From Ideonella sp. (GTDB lineage Bacteria > Pseudomonadota > Gammaproteobacteria > Burkholderiales > Burkholderiaceae_C), in NCBI GenBank assembly GCA_016721465.1, contig JADKIA010000004.1:744001-808000 (forward strand): a stretch of 64,000 bases of DNA, read 5' to 3'. The position numbers were made by a program, and so were the translations under genes. This document shows positions 32,056 through 39,894 of this stretch, in pieces (positions within the stretch are counted from its first letter, which is position 1; every line of letters begins with the position of its first letter). Below the pieces are notes generated by a model. It ran no database searches. It was not told the origin of the DNA and saw nothing but the letters and a program-made list of their open reading frames with translations.

Positions 32056-32868
32056 TCAGCGCGCCTCGATCCGCGCCCTCAGGTTGGCCACGGTCTTGGT
32101 CACGATCTGCTCCAGCCCGGCCTGTCCCAGTTCGACGCTGGCCCGTCGCGGATCACCCCAGACGCCTTCGCCTTCACCCGCTTTGGGCCCAAGCAGGCGA
32201 TCCTTGCGCACCAGGCCCGGGTCCACGGCCAAGGCGAGCGAGGTGTCCGCCAGCCCGGCATGGGTGCCAATCTCGTCGCGACTGTGGCCTTTGCCAGCCA
32301 GCCATTGCGCGTAGCCAGTTGCCGCCGCCTGGTAGAACTCGGCAGGGGCGTGCACCCGAACGGTCGAGCCAGCACTCTTTCCGGCCCATTCGCGGTTGAG
32401 CTTGGCGGCGACCCGTTGCTCGCTGGCCTGGTAGCCGCCATGGTCACCGAGAAAAACCACGTCACGAAAGCCATGGCGGCGGAAGCTGCGCGCTGCGGAC
32501 TCCAGCACCGCCTCGAAGACCGGCTCCGGAATTGAGATCGTGCCGGGAAACCGCATGTGCGCCGCGGGCGGCTCGATCGAACCTTCGGGCACGTAGGCCA
32601 GCACCGGCGCCACCAAGGCCTGGCCCAGCGATTGCGCAATGCGCCCGGCCAGCAGGCGAACGCGGGCGTTGTGCTTGCCAAGCACCATGTGCGGCCCGTT
32701 TTGCTCGGTGCCACCAATGGGCACGAGGATGGTGGTCGCGCCGCTGCGAACACGGTCGCGCAGTTCGGTCCAGGTCAGATCCTCGATGTAGAGGCTGTCG
32801 GCGCCAGGCGCCGACATGGCCGCCCCGCACCACAGCAGCATGGCGGCCCACAGGCAGGCCCGGCGCAT
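32056..32868 (-). CDS. Exported creatininase-family protein
   Basis: The 270-aa protein has a signal peptide (MRRACLWAAMLLWCGAAMSA) followed by a creatininase-family amidohydrolase domain. The metal-site block reads GGTEQNGPHMVLGKHN. Relative to creatininase (E-x-H ... D), the first Glu is kept (E55), His is replaced by Asn (N57) and Asp by His (H66). Later it has PPAAHMRFPGT, LGDHGGYQAS and THAGLADTS. Most creatininases are cytoplasmic, so the secretion signal is unusual. ATG 32868 with an AGGG ribosome site is used; GTG 32904 is possible. Its partner gene encodes a periplasmic YVTN propeller. The substrate is unknown. Confidence 0.83.
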   Translation of the reverse strand: MRRACLWAAMLLWCGAAMSAPGADSLYIEDLTWTELRDRVRSGATTILVPIGGTEQNGPHMVLGKHNARVRLLAGRIAQSLGQALVAPVLAYVPEGSIEPPAAHMRFPGTISIPEPVFEAVLESAARSFRRHGFRDVVFLGDHGGYQASEQRVAAKLNREWAGKSAGSTVRVHAPAEFYQAAATGYAQWLAGKGHSRDEIGTHAGLADTSLALAVDPGLVRKDRLLGPKAGEGEGVWGDPRRASVELGQAGLEQIVTKTVANLRARIEAR

Positions 32869-32916
32869 CAGCACCACCCTGAACCTTGGCCGTTGATTGG
32901 CCACTTCTTTTGCACA

Positions 32917-33738
32917 CTATTCATCACGATCACCCAGCAGGCCGCCCAGCACAGCGCCGCCGGCCAGGCCACCCAGGAGCGAGCCCTCCTCCTTGCCACC
33001 ACCACCGGTCTGGGGTGCCGCGGCAAAGACCCGGCTGGCCAGGCGCGAGAACGGCAGGCTCTGCAACCAGATGGTGCCCGGCCCGGTCAGCTTGGCAAAG
33101 AACAGGCCCTCGCCGCCGAACAGCGCCGTCTTGACCTTGCCGACGTACTGGATCTCGAAATCGACGCTGGGGGTGTAGGCCACCACGCAGCCGGTGTCCA
33201 CGAACAGCGTATGTCCGGGCGGCAGGTCGCGCTTGATGCAGGTGCCGCCGGCGTGAACGAAGGCGAGGCCATCGCCTTCGAGCTTCTGCATCACGAAGCC
33301 TTCGCCGCCGAAGAAGCCCACCGACATCTTCTTCTGGAAGGCAATGCCCAGCGACACGCCACGGGCTGCACACAGGAATGCATCCTTCTGGCACAACAAG
33401 GTGCCGCCCAATTGGCGCAGGTCCATCGGCAGGATCTTGCCCGGGTACGGTGCGGCAAAGGCCACGCGCAGCTTGGCGGTGCCCTGGTTCGTGTAAACCG
33501 TGGTGAACAAGGATTCGCCGGTGATCAACCGTTTGCCTGCACCGAGCAGTTTGCCGAACAGACCGCTGCCCGCCTGCCCCTGCGAGCCATCGCCGAACAC
33601 CGTGTCCATGCTGATACCGGCGTCCATGAAGAACAGGCTGCCAGCCTCGCCCACCGCCGCCTCGCCCGGGTCGAGTTCCACCTCGACGAACTGCATTTCC
33701 GAGCCCTTGATCTCGTAGTCCACCACATCCATGGCCAT
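32917..33738 (-). CDS. TIGR00266/AIM24-family protein
   Basis: This 273-aa cytoplasmic protein has the AIM24-like beta-barrel fold, recognised by FVEVELDPGEAAVGEAGSLFFMD, GKRLITGESLFTTVYTN, FFGGEGFVMQKLEGDG and TGPGTIWLQSLP. It ends with a Gly-rich, mildly hydrophobic tail (GGLAGGAVLGGLLGDRDE). The family is conserved but has no settled function in bacteria. It is the first gene of the leftward cluster and diverges from the GGDEF-EAL gene over 418 bp. ATG 33738 is used, with AAGGAACGGAA upstream. Confidence 0.88.
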   Translation of the reverse strand: MAMDVVDYEIKGSEMQFVEVELDPGEAAVGEAGSLFFMDAGISMDTVFGDGSQGQAGSGLFGKLLGAGKRLITGESLFTTVYTNQGTAKLRVAFAAPYPGKILPMDLRQLGGTLLCQKDAFLCAARGVSLGIAFQKKMSVGFFGGEGFVMQKLEGDGLAFVHAGGTCIKRDLPPGHTLFVDTGCVVAYTPSVDFEIQYVGKVKTALFGGEGLFFAKLTGPGTIWLQSLPFSRLASRVFAAAPQTGGGGKEEGSLLGGLAGGAVLGGLLGDRDE

Positions 33739-34156
33739 GATGATTCCGTTCCTTGTCGCGTCAGGTTTGCAAAAACTGGGCGCGATGGTACCCAAGCCGC
33801 AATGCCGACACTCGCTGGCCAGTCGCTGCCGCGGCCTTCGGCCTCAGGTTTCCAGCGCGCCGGCCGAAAACCCCGAACGAATCGCTGGATTTGGTCTCTC
33901 GAAATGCCGGAAATGTCAAATTGTCAATTTGCACCGCAATCGGTATTCGAAACTTTGGCAGCAAACCTCTAACGCACAGCGGTGCGTCGAAAATGGCCCC
34001 CTATGCCAGCAATGGCACCATTCCCACCATATCGACAAAGTGATTTCGCAACTTCGGACGTTTGACATCGGATCGGGATCGCTGGCGAAAACGACCACGC
34101 GCACGCGGCCGGCATCGTCTGCAGTGACTTGACCGGCGGTCCGCGCAGACAATCCC
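33739..34156. other. Low-GC divergent intergenic region with palindrome
   Basis: These 418 bp separate the TIGR00266 gene from the GGDEF-EAL gene. From about 33,890 to 34,070 the sequence is visibly richer in A+T than its surroundings. A 7-bp inverted repeat around one base lies at 33917-33931 (arms CAAATTG and CAATTTG). TTGACA-like boxes are present on the minus strand there and on the plus strand at 34062-34067, but -10 partners are weak. No gene is convincing. It probably holds both promoters and an operator. Confidence 0.5.
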
Positions 34157-36712
34157 ATGAGCACCACGAAACGCAGCGACGCCATCGGGCCACTGGCCCG
34201 CTTGCATCATGCGCTGATGCCGGACTACAACCCGCGCGCCACCGCCTTCTGGTGGAGCGCGATCGTCGGCGGCGCCGCAGTGCTTGCCGTGGCCTTGGCA
34301 GCTCTGTCTGGCCAGGCGTGGACCGCATGGCTGCAAACCGCCGCCGCGATGCTGCTGGCGTTGCTGGCAGGCCTGTTCCCGATGCGCGTGCCGCGATCGA
34401 AGAACTCCTTCGTTGCAGGCGAGATCTTCATCTTCCTGCTGCTCCTGGTGCAAGGCCCTGCCGCCGCCACCGTGGCCGCAGCGGGCGAGGCCTTCGTGGC
34501 CTCTTGCCGCACGTCCAAACGCTGGACCAGCCGGCTGGTCAGCCCCGCCATCGCGTCGATTTCGATGACCGTGGCAGGCACCGGCCTGTCCTGGGTCCTG
34601 GCCAGCCTGCAGGCCGTCGGTCGTGACGACGCGGCAACCCTGCTGGCCTGCGCCATGGCGTTCTCAGCGCTGTATTTCCTGCTCACCGCGCTGGGGGTAT
34701 CGGGCGTACCACGCCTGAAGCGGGGCGAGCCCTTCTTCCAGATCGCCAGCCTGCTCAGTGTCTTCCGCTGGGTGGGCATTGCCTTCGCCGGCAGTGCATC
34801 GATGGCAAGCTTGCTCTTTGTGGCCTATCGGCAATCTGGCGCGTCCGTGTTGATGGTCATGCTGCCCCTGGTGGGGATGCTGCTGGTCACGCTGCATTTC
34901 TATTTCCGCCAGCAGGAAGCGGCCGAATCGGCACGCGACGTCAATGCCGAAATGGTGGCGCGCGAGGCTGCCATGTCGGCCCGCGCCACCGCGGTCGCCG
35001 AGCAACACCTGCGTGAATTGCAGGCCAGCGAGCAGCGCTTCCATGCGGCCTTCACCCATGCCTCCATTGGCATGGCCCTGATGGCCTTCGACGGCCGGCT
35101 GCTGCAGGTGAACCCGGCCATGTGCGCCCTGCTCGGCGCCGATCCGCAGGCACTGCTGGCTTCGCGGATTCAGGCGCTGGTGGTCGAGGACGACCAACCT
35201 CTGCTGAGCACCCAGCTCGGCCTGGCAGCAGAGGATGATTTCGAGGGCTTCCACTGCGAGCTGCGCTGCCACCACCGCGACGGCAGCGTCGTGTGGCTCG
35301 ACGTGCACTGCGGCTTCTTCACCGAGCCTGGCGCGTCGCTGCCCTGCCTGATTCTGCAGGCGCAAAACGTGACGGCCCGGCGCGCGGCCGAGGACGGCCT
35401 GCAACACCTGGCCTTCCACGACAGCCTCACTGGGCTGGCCAATCGGCGCCGTTTTCTCGAGTGCCTGACGGGCGCCGTCGAGCGCGCCAGGGTGGAACAC
35501 GCGCACACCTACTCGGTGATGTTCCTGGACTTCGACCGCTTCAAGCTGGTCAATGACAGCCTGGGCCACAACGCCGGTGACGAATTGCTGATCCAGATGG
35601 CACGGCGCATCCAGGAGAACCTTCGACCGGGCGACATCGTCGCCCGCCTCGGTGGCGACGAGTTTGCCGTGCTGATCGAGCGTGCCGAGCGCGAGCGCGA
35701 CACCATTGTGTTGGCCGAGCGCCTGATGGAGGCGCTCAAGCGCCCGTTCCAGCTTGGGGCCATCGAGATCGTGGCCAGCGCCAGCATCGGCATCACGTTC
35801 AGCGCCTTCGGCTACGAATCCGCCGAGGAGGTGCTGCGCGACGCCGACACCGCGATGTACCGCGCCAAGGCCCAGGGCCGCGCCGGCTATGCGCTGTTCG
35901 ACACCGCCTTGCACACCGCCGTTTCCGACCGATTGCGCCTGGAAGGTGAACTGCGCCAGGCCATCGATCACCGGCAGTTGACTGTGGCCTACCAGCCCCT
36001 GTTCGACCTGGTCAAGGGCCGGCTGATCGGTTTCGAGGCCCTGGTGCGCTGGAACCATCCAGTTCACGGCATGCTCGACCCGATGGCCTTCCTGCCCATG
36101 GCCGAGGAAACCGGCCTGATGCTGCAACTGAGCGACTTCGTCCTGCATTGCGCCTGCCAGCAGCTGCGGCAATGGCAGATCTCGTCACCGGCGCATGGCG
36201 CTCTGACGATGAGCGTCAACGTGTCGGCCAATGACCTGTCCAACCCGGCCTTCGTGGCCCAGGTGGGCCGTGCCCTGGTCGAGGCGCACCTGAGCCCGGC
36301 GCACCTCACGCTCGAGCTGACCGAGAACATCCTGATGTCGTCCATCGTGGGCGCCAGGGACACGCTGGACCGCTTGCGTGACCTGGGCGTCCAGCTGGCG
36401 GTGGATGACTTCGGCACCGGCTACTCGTCCCTCAGCCAGCTCGCCCGGCTGCCGATCAACAGCCTGAAGATCGACCGGTCCTTCATTGGGCAGTTGCGCA
36501 GCGGTCCCAACGAGATGGCTGTGGTGCAGGCCATCATCGAGCTGGGCCGGACGCTGCAGAAGACCGTCGTGGCCGAGGGCATCGAATCGGCCGACCAGAT
36601 GTCCATGCTGCGCGACATGGGCTGCGTGCAAGGCCAGGGCTTCCACCTGGCCACACCGATGACGGCTCAGGCCGTCGGTGATCTGCTGCGGGACGGCACC
36701 CACCTGCATTGA
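34157..36712 (+). CDS. Membrane GGDEF-EAL protein with PAS domain (c-di-GMP turnover)
   Basis: The 851-aa protein has an N-terminal membrane domain of about seven helices (residues 30-255), a short coiled linker and a PAS domain (about 290-410). A GGDEF domain with intact RLGGDEFAVL and I-site RPGD follows. The last part is an EAL domain with GFEALVRWNHP, NVSAND, ELTEN, DDFGTGYSS and KIDRSFI. Both catalytic signatures are intact, so it could make and degrade c-di-GMP, with the balance set by the membrane and PAS parts. The closest relatives would be MASE-type sensors, but the membrane domain was not assigned. It is convergent with upp. Confidence 0.93.
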   Translation: MSTTKRSDAIGPLARLHHALMPDYNPRATAFWWSAIVGGAAVLAVALAALSGQAWTAWLQTAAAMLLALLAGLFPMRVPRSKNSFVAGEIFIFLLLLVQGPAAATVAAAGEAFVASCRTSKRWTSRLVSPAIASISMTVAGTGLSWVLASLQAVGRDDAATLLACAMAFSALYFLLTALGVSGVPRLKRGEPFFQIASLLSVFRWVGIAFAGSASMASLLFVAYRQSGASVLMVMLPLVGMLLVTLHFYFRQQEAAESARDVNAEMVAREAAMSARATAVAEQHLRELQASEQRFHAAFTHASIGMALMAFDGRLLQVNPAMCALLGADPQALLASRIQALVVEDDQPLLSTQLGLAAEDDFEGFHCELRCHHRDGSVVWLDVHCGFFTEPGASLPCLILQAQNVTARRAAEDGLQHLAFHDSLTGLANRRRFLECLTGAVERARVEHAHTYSVMFLDFDRFKLVNDSLGHNAGDELLIQMARRIQENLRPGDIVARLGGDEFAVLIERAERERDTIVLAERLMEALKRPFQLGAIEIVASASIGITFSAFGYESAEEVLRDADTAMYRAKAQGRAGYALFDTALHTAVSDRLRLEGELRQAIDHRQLTVAYQPLFDLVKGRLIGFEALVRWNHPVHGMLDPMAFLPMAEETGLMLQLSDFVLHCACQQLRQWQISSPAHGALTMSVNVSANDLSNPAFVAQVGRALVEAHLSPAHLTLELTENILMSSIVGARDTLDRLRDLGVQLAVDDFGTGYSSLSQLARLPINSLKIDRSFIGQLRSGPNEMAVVQAIIELGRTLQKTVVAEGIESADQMSMLRDMGCVQGQGFHLATPMTAQAVGDLLRDGTHLH

Positions 36713-36722
36713 TCCGCGTGCC

Positions 36723-36739
36723 GACGCGGCCGGCGCGTC
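36723..36739. terminator. Possible bidirectional hairpin between GGDEF-EAL gene and upp
   Basis: Arms GACGCG (36723-36728) and CGCGTC (36734-36739) with a 5-nt loop lie between two convergent genes 30 nt apart. There is no T-run, so it is a weak terminator candidate. Confidence 0.25.
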
Positions 36740-36742
36740 GTC

Positions 36743-37378
36743 TCAGGCATCTTCCTTGGTGCCGAAGATCTTGTCGCCCGCGTCGCCCAGGCCTGGAATG
36801 ATGTAGCCGATCTCATTGAGGTGGCTGTCGATGGCCGCGGTCCAGCAGCGCACGTCGGGGTGGGCCTTTTCCAGCGCGGCGATGCCCTCGGGCGCGGCCA
36901 CCAGCACCAGTGCGCGGATGTCGCGACAGCCACGTTTTTTGAGCAGGTCCACCGTGGCGATCATCGAGCCGGCGGTGGCCAGCATCGGGTCCACGATGAT
37001 CGCGGTGCGCTCCGACAGGTGGCCGACGAATCGTTCGAAGTAGTGCACGGGCTGCAAGGTCTCGTGATCGCGCGACAGGCCCACCACGCTCACCTTGGCG
37101 TTGGGCACCAGATCGAGCACGCCATCGAGCATGCCCAGCCCGGCGCGCAGGATCGGCACGATGGTGACCTTGCGGCCGGCGATCTGGTCGATCTCCACCG
37201 GGCCGCTCCAGCACTGGATCATGGTCTTCTCCAGCGGAAAGTCGGCCGTGGCCTCATAGGCCAGCAGGCGTGCGATCTCGTGCGTCAGCTCGCGGAATTT
37301 CTTGGTCGAGATGTCGTCTTCGCGCAGCAGTCCGACCTTGTGGCGAACCAGCGGGTGGGCAATGGCATGGACGGGCAT
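36743..37378 (-). CDS. upp: Uracil phosphoribosyltransferase
   Basis: Upp converts uracil and PRPP to UMP in pyrimidine salvage. The 211-aa product has HPLVRHKVGLLR, the ILRAGLGMLDG motif, the PRPP-binding IVDPMLATAGSM loop and the C-terminal GYIIPGLGDAGDKIFGT uracil-binding segment. Length and motifs are standard. A TACACT hexamer on the minus strand (37415-37410) may be its -10, giving a leader of about 25 nt that holds a small GGGGT/ACCCC hairpin. No purine or pyrimidine transporter is adjacent. Confidence 0.97.
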   Translation of the reverse strand: MPVHAIAHPLVRHKVGLLREDDISTKKFRELTHEIARLLAYEATADFPLEKTMIQCWSGPVEIDQIAGRKVTIVPILRAGLGMLDGVLDLVPNAKVSVVGLSRDHETLQPVHYFERFVGHLSERTAIIVDPMLATAGSMIATVDLLKKRGCRDIRALVLVAAPEGIAALEKAHPDVRCWTAAIDSHLNEIGYIIPGLGDAGDKIFGTKEDA

Positions 37379-37456
37379 GGGGGCATCTCTCGGGCAAGGG
37401 GTTCACCCCAGTGTAGCGAAGGCACCCGCCCAAGGGCGCCCATGTGGCGCCAACAC

Positions 37457-38197
37457 TCAGGCCTTCAGCCGCCGCTGGCGCAGCGCCTCGTACAGGCATA
37501 CGCCCGAGGCCACCGACACGTTCAGGCTCTCCACCGCGCCGGCCATGGGGATGTGCACCAGCTCGTCGCAGCTCTTGCGCGTGAGTTGACGCATGCCGGT
37601 GCCTTCGGCGCCCAGCACCAAGGCCACCGGACCGGTCAGGTCCACGTCGTAGAGCGATTGCTCGGCATCGTCACTGGTGCCAATGATGCGGATGTCGCGC
37701 TCCTTCAATTCGCCCAGGGTGCGCGCCAGGTTGGTCACCATCAGGTAGGGCACCGTCTCGGCTGCTCCGCTGGCCACCTTGGCCACCGTGGCGTTCAGGC
37801 CCACGGCGTGGTCCTTCGGCGCCAGCACCGCGTGCGCGCCCGCGCCGTCGGCCACCCGCAGGCAGGCGCCCAGGTTGTGCGGATCGGTCACGCTGTCCAG
37901 CACCAGCAGCAGGGCCGGTCCGGTGACCGCATCCAGCAGGTCGTCAAGCGAATGCCGCGCCGGCAAGGGATTGACACGGGCCACCACGCCCTGGTGGCGC
38001 GGGCTGCCGGCCAGGCGGATCAGCCGATCGTCGTCGCTGTCGATCAACTTGGCACCGGCCTCCTTGGCGCGCTCGACGAACTGGCGCATGCGGGCATCGC
38101 GCCGCGAGGCGTCCACATGCAGTTCGACGATGGACTCGGGCGCAGTCTTCAAGCGCACGGTGACGGCGTGAAAGCCGAAAAGGATCTTGATGCTCAT
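37457..38197 (-). CDS. rlmB: 23S rRNA (guanosine-2'-O-)-methyltransferase RlmB
   Basis: RlmB methylates the 2'-O of G2251 in 23S rRNA. This 246-aa SpoU-class protein has an N-terminal substrate-binding domain (IKILFGFHAV to RVNPLP) and a trefoil-knot SAM domain. Knot motifs are VLDSVTDPHNLGACLRVADGAG, given here by its core SVTDPHNLGACLR, then VALVLGAEGTGMR and IPMAGAVESLNVSVASG. A TACCAT hexamer ends 6 nt before the ATG with no Shine-Dalgarno, suggesting a leaderless mRNA. In many Burkholderiales rlmB follows rnr; here that neighbour is absent. Confidence 0.95.
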   Translation of the reverse strand: MSIKILFGFHAVTVRLKTAPESIVELHVDASRRDARMRQFVERAKEAGAKLIDSDDDRLIRLAGSPRHQGVVARVNPLPARHSLDDLLDAVTGPALLLVLDSVTDPHNLGACLRVADGAGAHAVLAPKDHAVGLNATVAKVASGAAETVPYLMVTNLARTLGELKERDIRIIGTSDDAEQSLYDVDLTGPVALVLGAEGTGMRQLTRKSCDELVHIPMAGAVESLNVSVASGVCLYEALRQRRLKA

Positions 38198-38203
38198 CCA
38201 GCG

Positions 38204-38209
38204 ATGGTA
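38204..38209 (-). promoter_or_regulatory. -10-like hexamer of rlmB
   Basis: TACCAT on the minus strand is 6 nt before the rlmB ATG, consistent with a leaderless transcript. No clear -35 is seen. Confidence 0.3.
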
Positions 38210-38224
38210 GCCGGACGGGCGGAA

Positions 38225-39016
38225 TCAGGGCGCTGCGTCGCGCCGCAGCGTGGGCAGGCCGACGCCCGCCGCATCGAAGCCCCCGTCGACCGCCAGCACC
38301 TGCCCGTTCACATAGCTGGCCCCGGGGCTGCACAGGAAACCGACCGCGGCGGCGATCTCCTCGGGCGTGCCGTAGCGGTTGAGCGGGATCACGTCGTGGT
38401 AGTCGGCACGGATGGCGGGTGTGTGCACCTGCTTGGCCATCTCGGTGTCCACCGGACCGGGGGCAATGGCATTGACGCGAACGCCGATCGTGCCCAACTC
38501 CACCGCCTGCTGGCGCGTGAGATGGATCAGCGCGGCCTTGCTGGTGCCGTAGGCCACCCGCAAGGTGCTGGCACGCAGGCCCGAGATCGACGCGATGTTG
38601 ACCACCGAGCCGCCGCCACTGCGCAGCATCCAGGGCACGCAGGCCTGGGTGCACAGGAACGGCCCGTCGAGGTTGGTGGCCAGCACCGCACGCCATTCGT
38701 CGTAGGAGGTCTGCAGCACCGGCTTGAACACCGCGATGCCGGCGTTGTTGACAAGGGCATCGATGCGGCCCAGGCATTCGCCCACCCGGGCGATGGCCGC
38801 GTTCACCTGAGCCGGCTGCGACACGTCGGCATGGAGCGCCAGCACCCGCTGCGGGTCGGCCAGGCGCGCCTCGGTGGCAGCCAGCGTGGCCGCATCGATG
38901 TCGATCAGGGCCACGCGGTAACCGTGGGCCAGGAACCATTCGGAGACGGCCAGGCCGATGCCGCGCGCGCCACCGGTGATGACGGCCACGGGCGTGTTCG
39001 TTGCAGTTTGATTCAA
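38225..39016 (-). CDS. Short-chain dehydrogenase/reductase (classical, FabG-like)
   Basis: A 263-aa classical SDR: VITGGARGIGLAVSEWF (coenzyme motif), the acidic LIDID after strand 2 suggesting NAD preference, NNAGIAVFKPV, the catalytic Ser in NIASISG and YGTSK. PGPVDTEM and the C-terminal GQVLAVDGGFDAAG complete the fold. The start is set at TTG 39016 because GGAG lies 6 nt before it; GTG 39028 would add four residues. It lies 20 nt after the DUF1624 gene and is probably co-transcribed. The substrate is unknown. Confidence 0.87.
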   Translation of the reverse strand: MNQTATNTPVAVITGGARGIGLAVSEWFLAHGYRVALIDIDAATLAATEARLADPQRVLALHADVSQPAQVNAAIARVGECLGRIDALVNNAGIAVFKPVLQTSYDEWRAVLATNLDGPFLCTQACVPWMLRSGGGSVVNIASISGLRASTLRVAYGTSKAALIHLTRQQAVELGTIGVRVNAIAPGPVDTEMAKQVHTPAIRADYHDVIPLNRYGTPEEIAAAVGFLCSPGASYVNGQVLAVDGGFDAAGVGLPTLRRDAAP

Positions 39017-39036
39017 GGTGTTCTCCACGAAGGCGT

Positions 39037-39774
39037 TCAATGCGCACCGCCACGCCAACCGATCCAGGCCATCAGTGCGCCGATCAGCGCCGGTTGGTGC
39101 AGCATGTAAAAGCTGAGCGACCATCGGCCCAGGACGGCCAAGGGCCGCAGCGAAGCAGGTATCGCGCCGGCCAGCAGGTGTGACCGGCCGGCCAGCAGCC
39201 ACTGGCCCAGCGCCAGGCCCCACAGCATCACGCCCAGCCAGGGCAGGATCGGCACGTAGTCTTCGGTGATCGGCTTGTGAGTCACCAGGCCCACCCAGTT
39301 CAGCCAGGGCGTGTCGAATACCGGGGCCTGCACCCAGCGTGGCAAGGCCATGCACAGTGCACCCAAGGGCCAAAGCAATCGACGCAGCGGCGCGGCCAGG
39401 CGCACCACGATCAGCATCAGCGCCATGCCGTGCAAGACACCAAAGCTGATCCAGCTGCGCGGAAACATCCATGCCGACGCGGCCGACACCAGCAGCGCGC
39501 AGGCGGCCACCTGCAGCCATCGGCGCCAGAAGCGCGGCCAGCCCTGCCCCGTCGCCAGCGCCGTGGCTTGCCCCAGGCCAGCGCAGAGCAGGAACAGGCT
39601 GACGATGGCGGTGCGCTGCATGGTCCAGAGCGCGTCGCCATGGAAGTTCTGCCGCGGCACCAACAGGCCAAAATGGTTCAGGTCGAATCCAAAGTGAAAC
39701 AGCGCCATCCAGACCATCGCCAGGCCACGCAACGCGTCCAGCCGGTCGAAGCGCTGCACGCTCACTTCAGTCAC
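39037..39774 (-). CDS. DUF1624 heparan-alpha-glucosaminide N-acetyltransferase-like membrane protein
   Basis: The 245-aa inner-membrane protein has about seven helices and the DUF1624/YeiB-type opening RLDALRGLAMVWMALFHFGFDL. It also contains GVLHGMALMLIVVRL, a periplasmic-looking segment ITEDYVPILPWLG and the C-terminal SLSFYMLHQPALIG helix. Proteins of this group transfer acyl groups across membranes to sugars, but the acceptor here is unknown. The start is GTG 39774. A 9-codon reading frame with its own GGAG (ATG 39796, stop 39767) overlaps this start and could couple its translation. Confidence 0.82.
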   Translation of the reverse strand: MTEVSVQRFDRLDALRGLAMVWMALFHFGFDLNHFGLLVPRQNFHGDALWTMQRTAIVSLFLLCAGLGQATALATGQGWPRFWRRWLQVAACALLVSAASAWMFPRSWISFGVLHGMALMLIVVRLAAPLRRLLWPLGALCMALPRWVQAPVFDTPWLNWVGLVTHKPITEDYVPILPWLGVMLWGLALGQWLLAGRSHLLAGAIPASLRPLAVLGRWSLSFYMLHQPALIGALMAWIGWRGGAH

Positions 39775-39861
39775 CAGCGCACCGTGGCGTGATCATTGAA
39801 GGCGCTCCTGCGGTTGTGCGGGCGAGATCCATGCCACCCATCATAGTCAAGCGCCATGCAC

Positions 39862-39879
39862 TCGCCTGGTACCAGGCGA
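39862..39879. promoter_or_regulatory. 18-bp perfect palindrome between hybrid kinase and DUF1624 genes
   Basis: A perfect palindrome with half-site TCGCCTGG. As RNA it forms a 7-bp stem with a GTAC loop 16 nt past the hybrid kinase stop. As DNA it lies at the -35 side of a minus-strand TATGAT (39845-39840), a likely -10 for the DUF1624 gene. Terminator and operator are both possible. Confidence 0.4.
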
Positions 39880-39894
39880 CGCCCGGGTCGACGC

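Noticed and set aside
33731..34132. A 133-codon plus-strand frame in the gap before the GGDEF-EAL gene
   Set aside because: It starts inside the 5' end of the TIGR00266 gene, has mixed composition, no ribosome site and no family resemblance.
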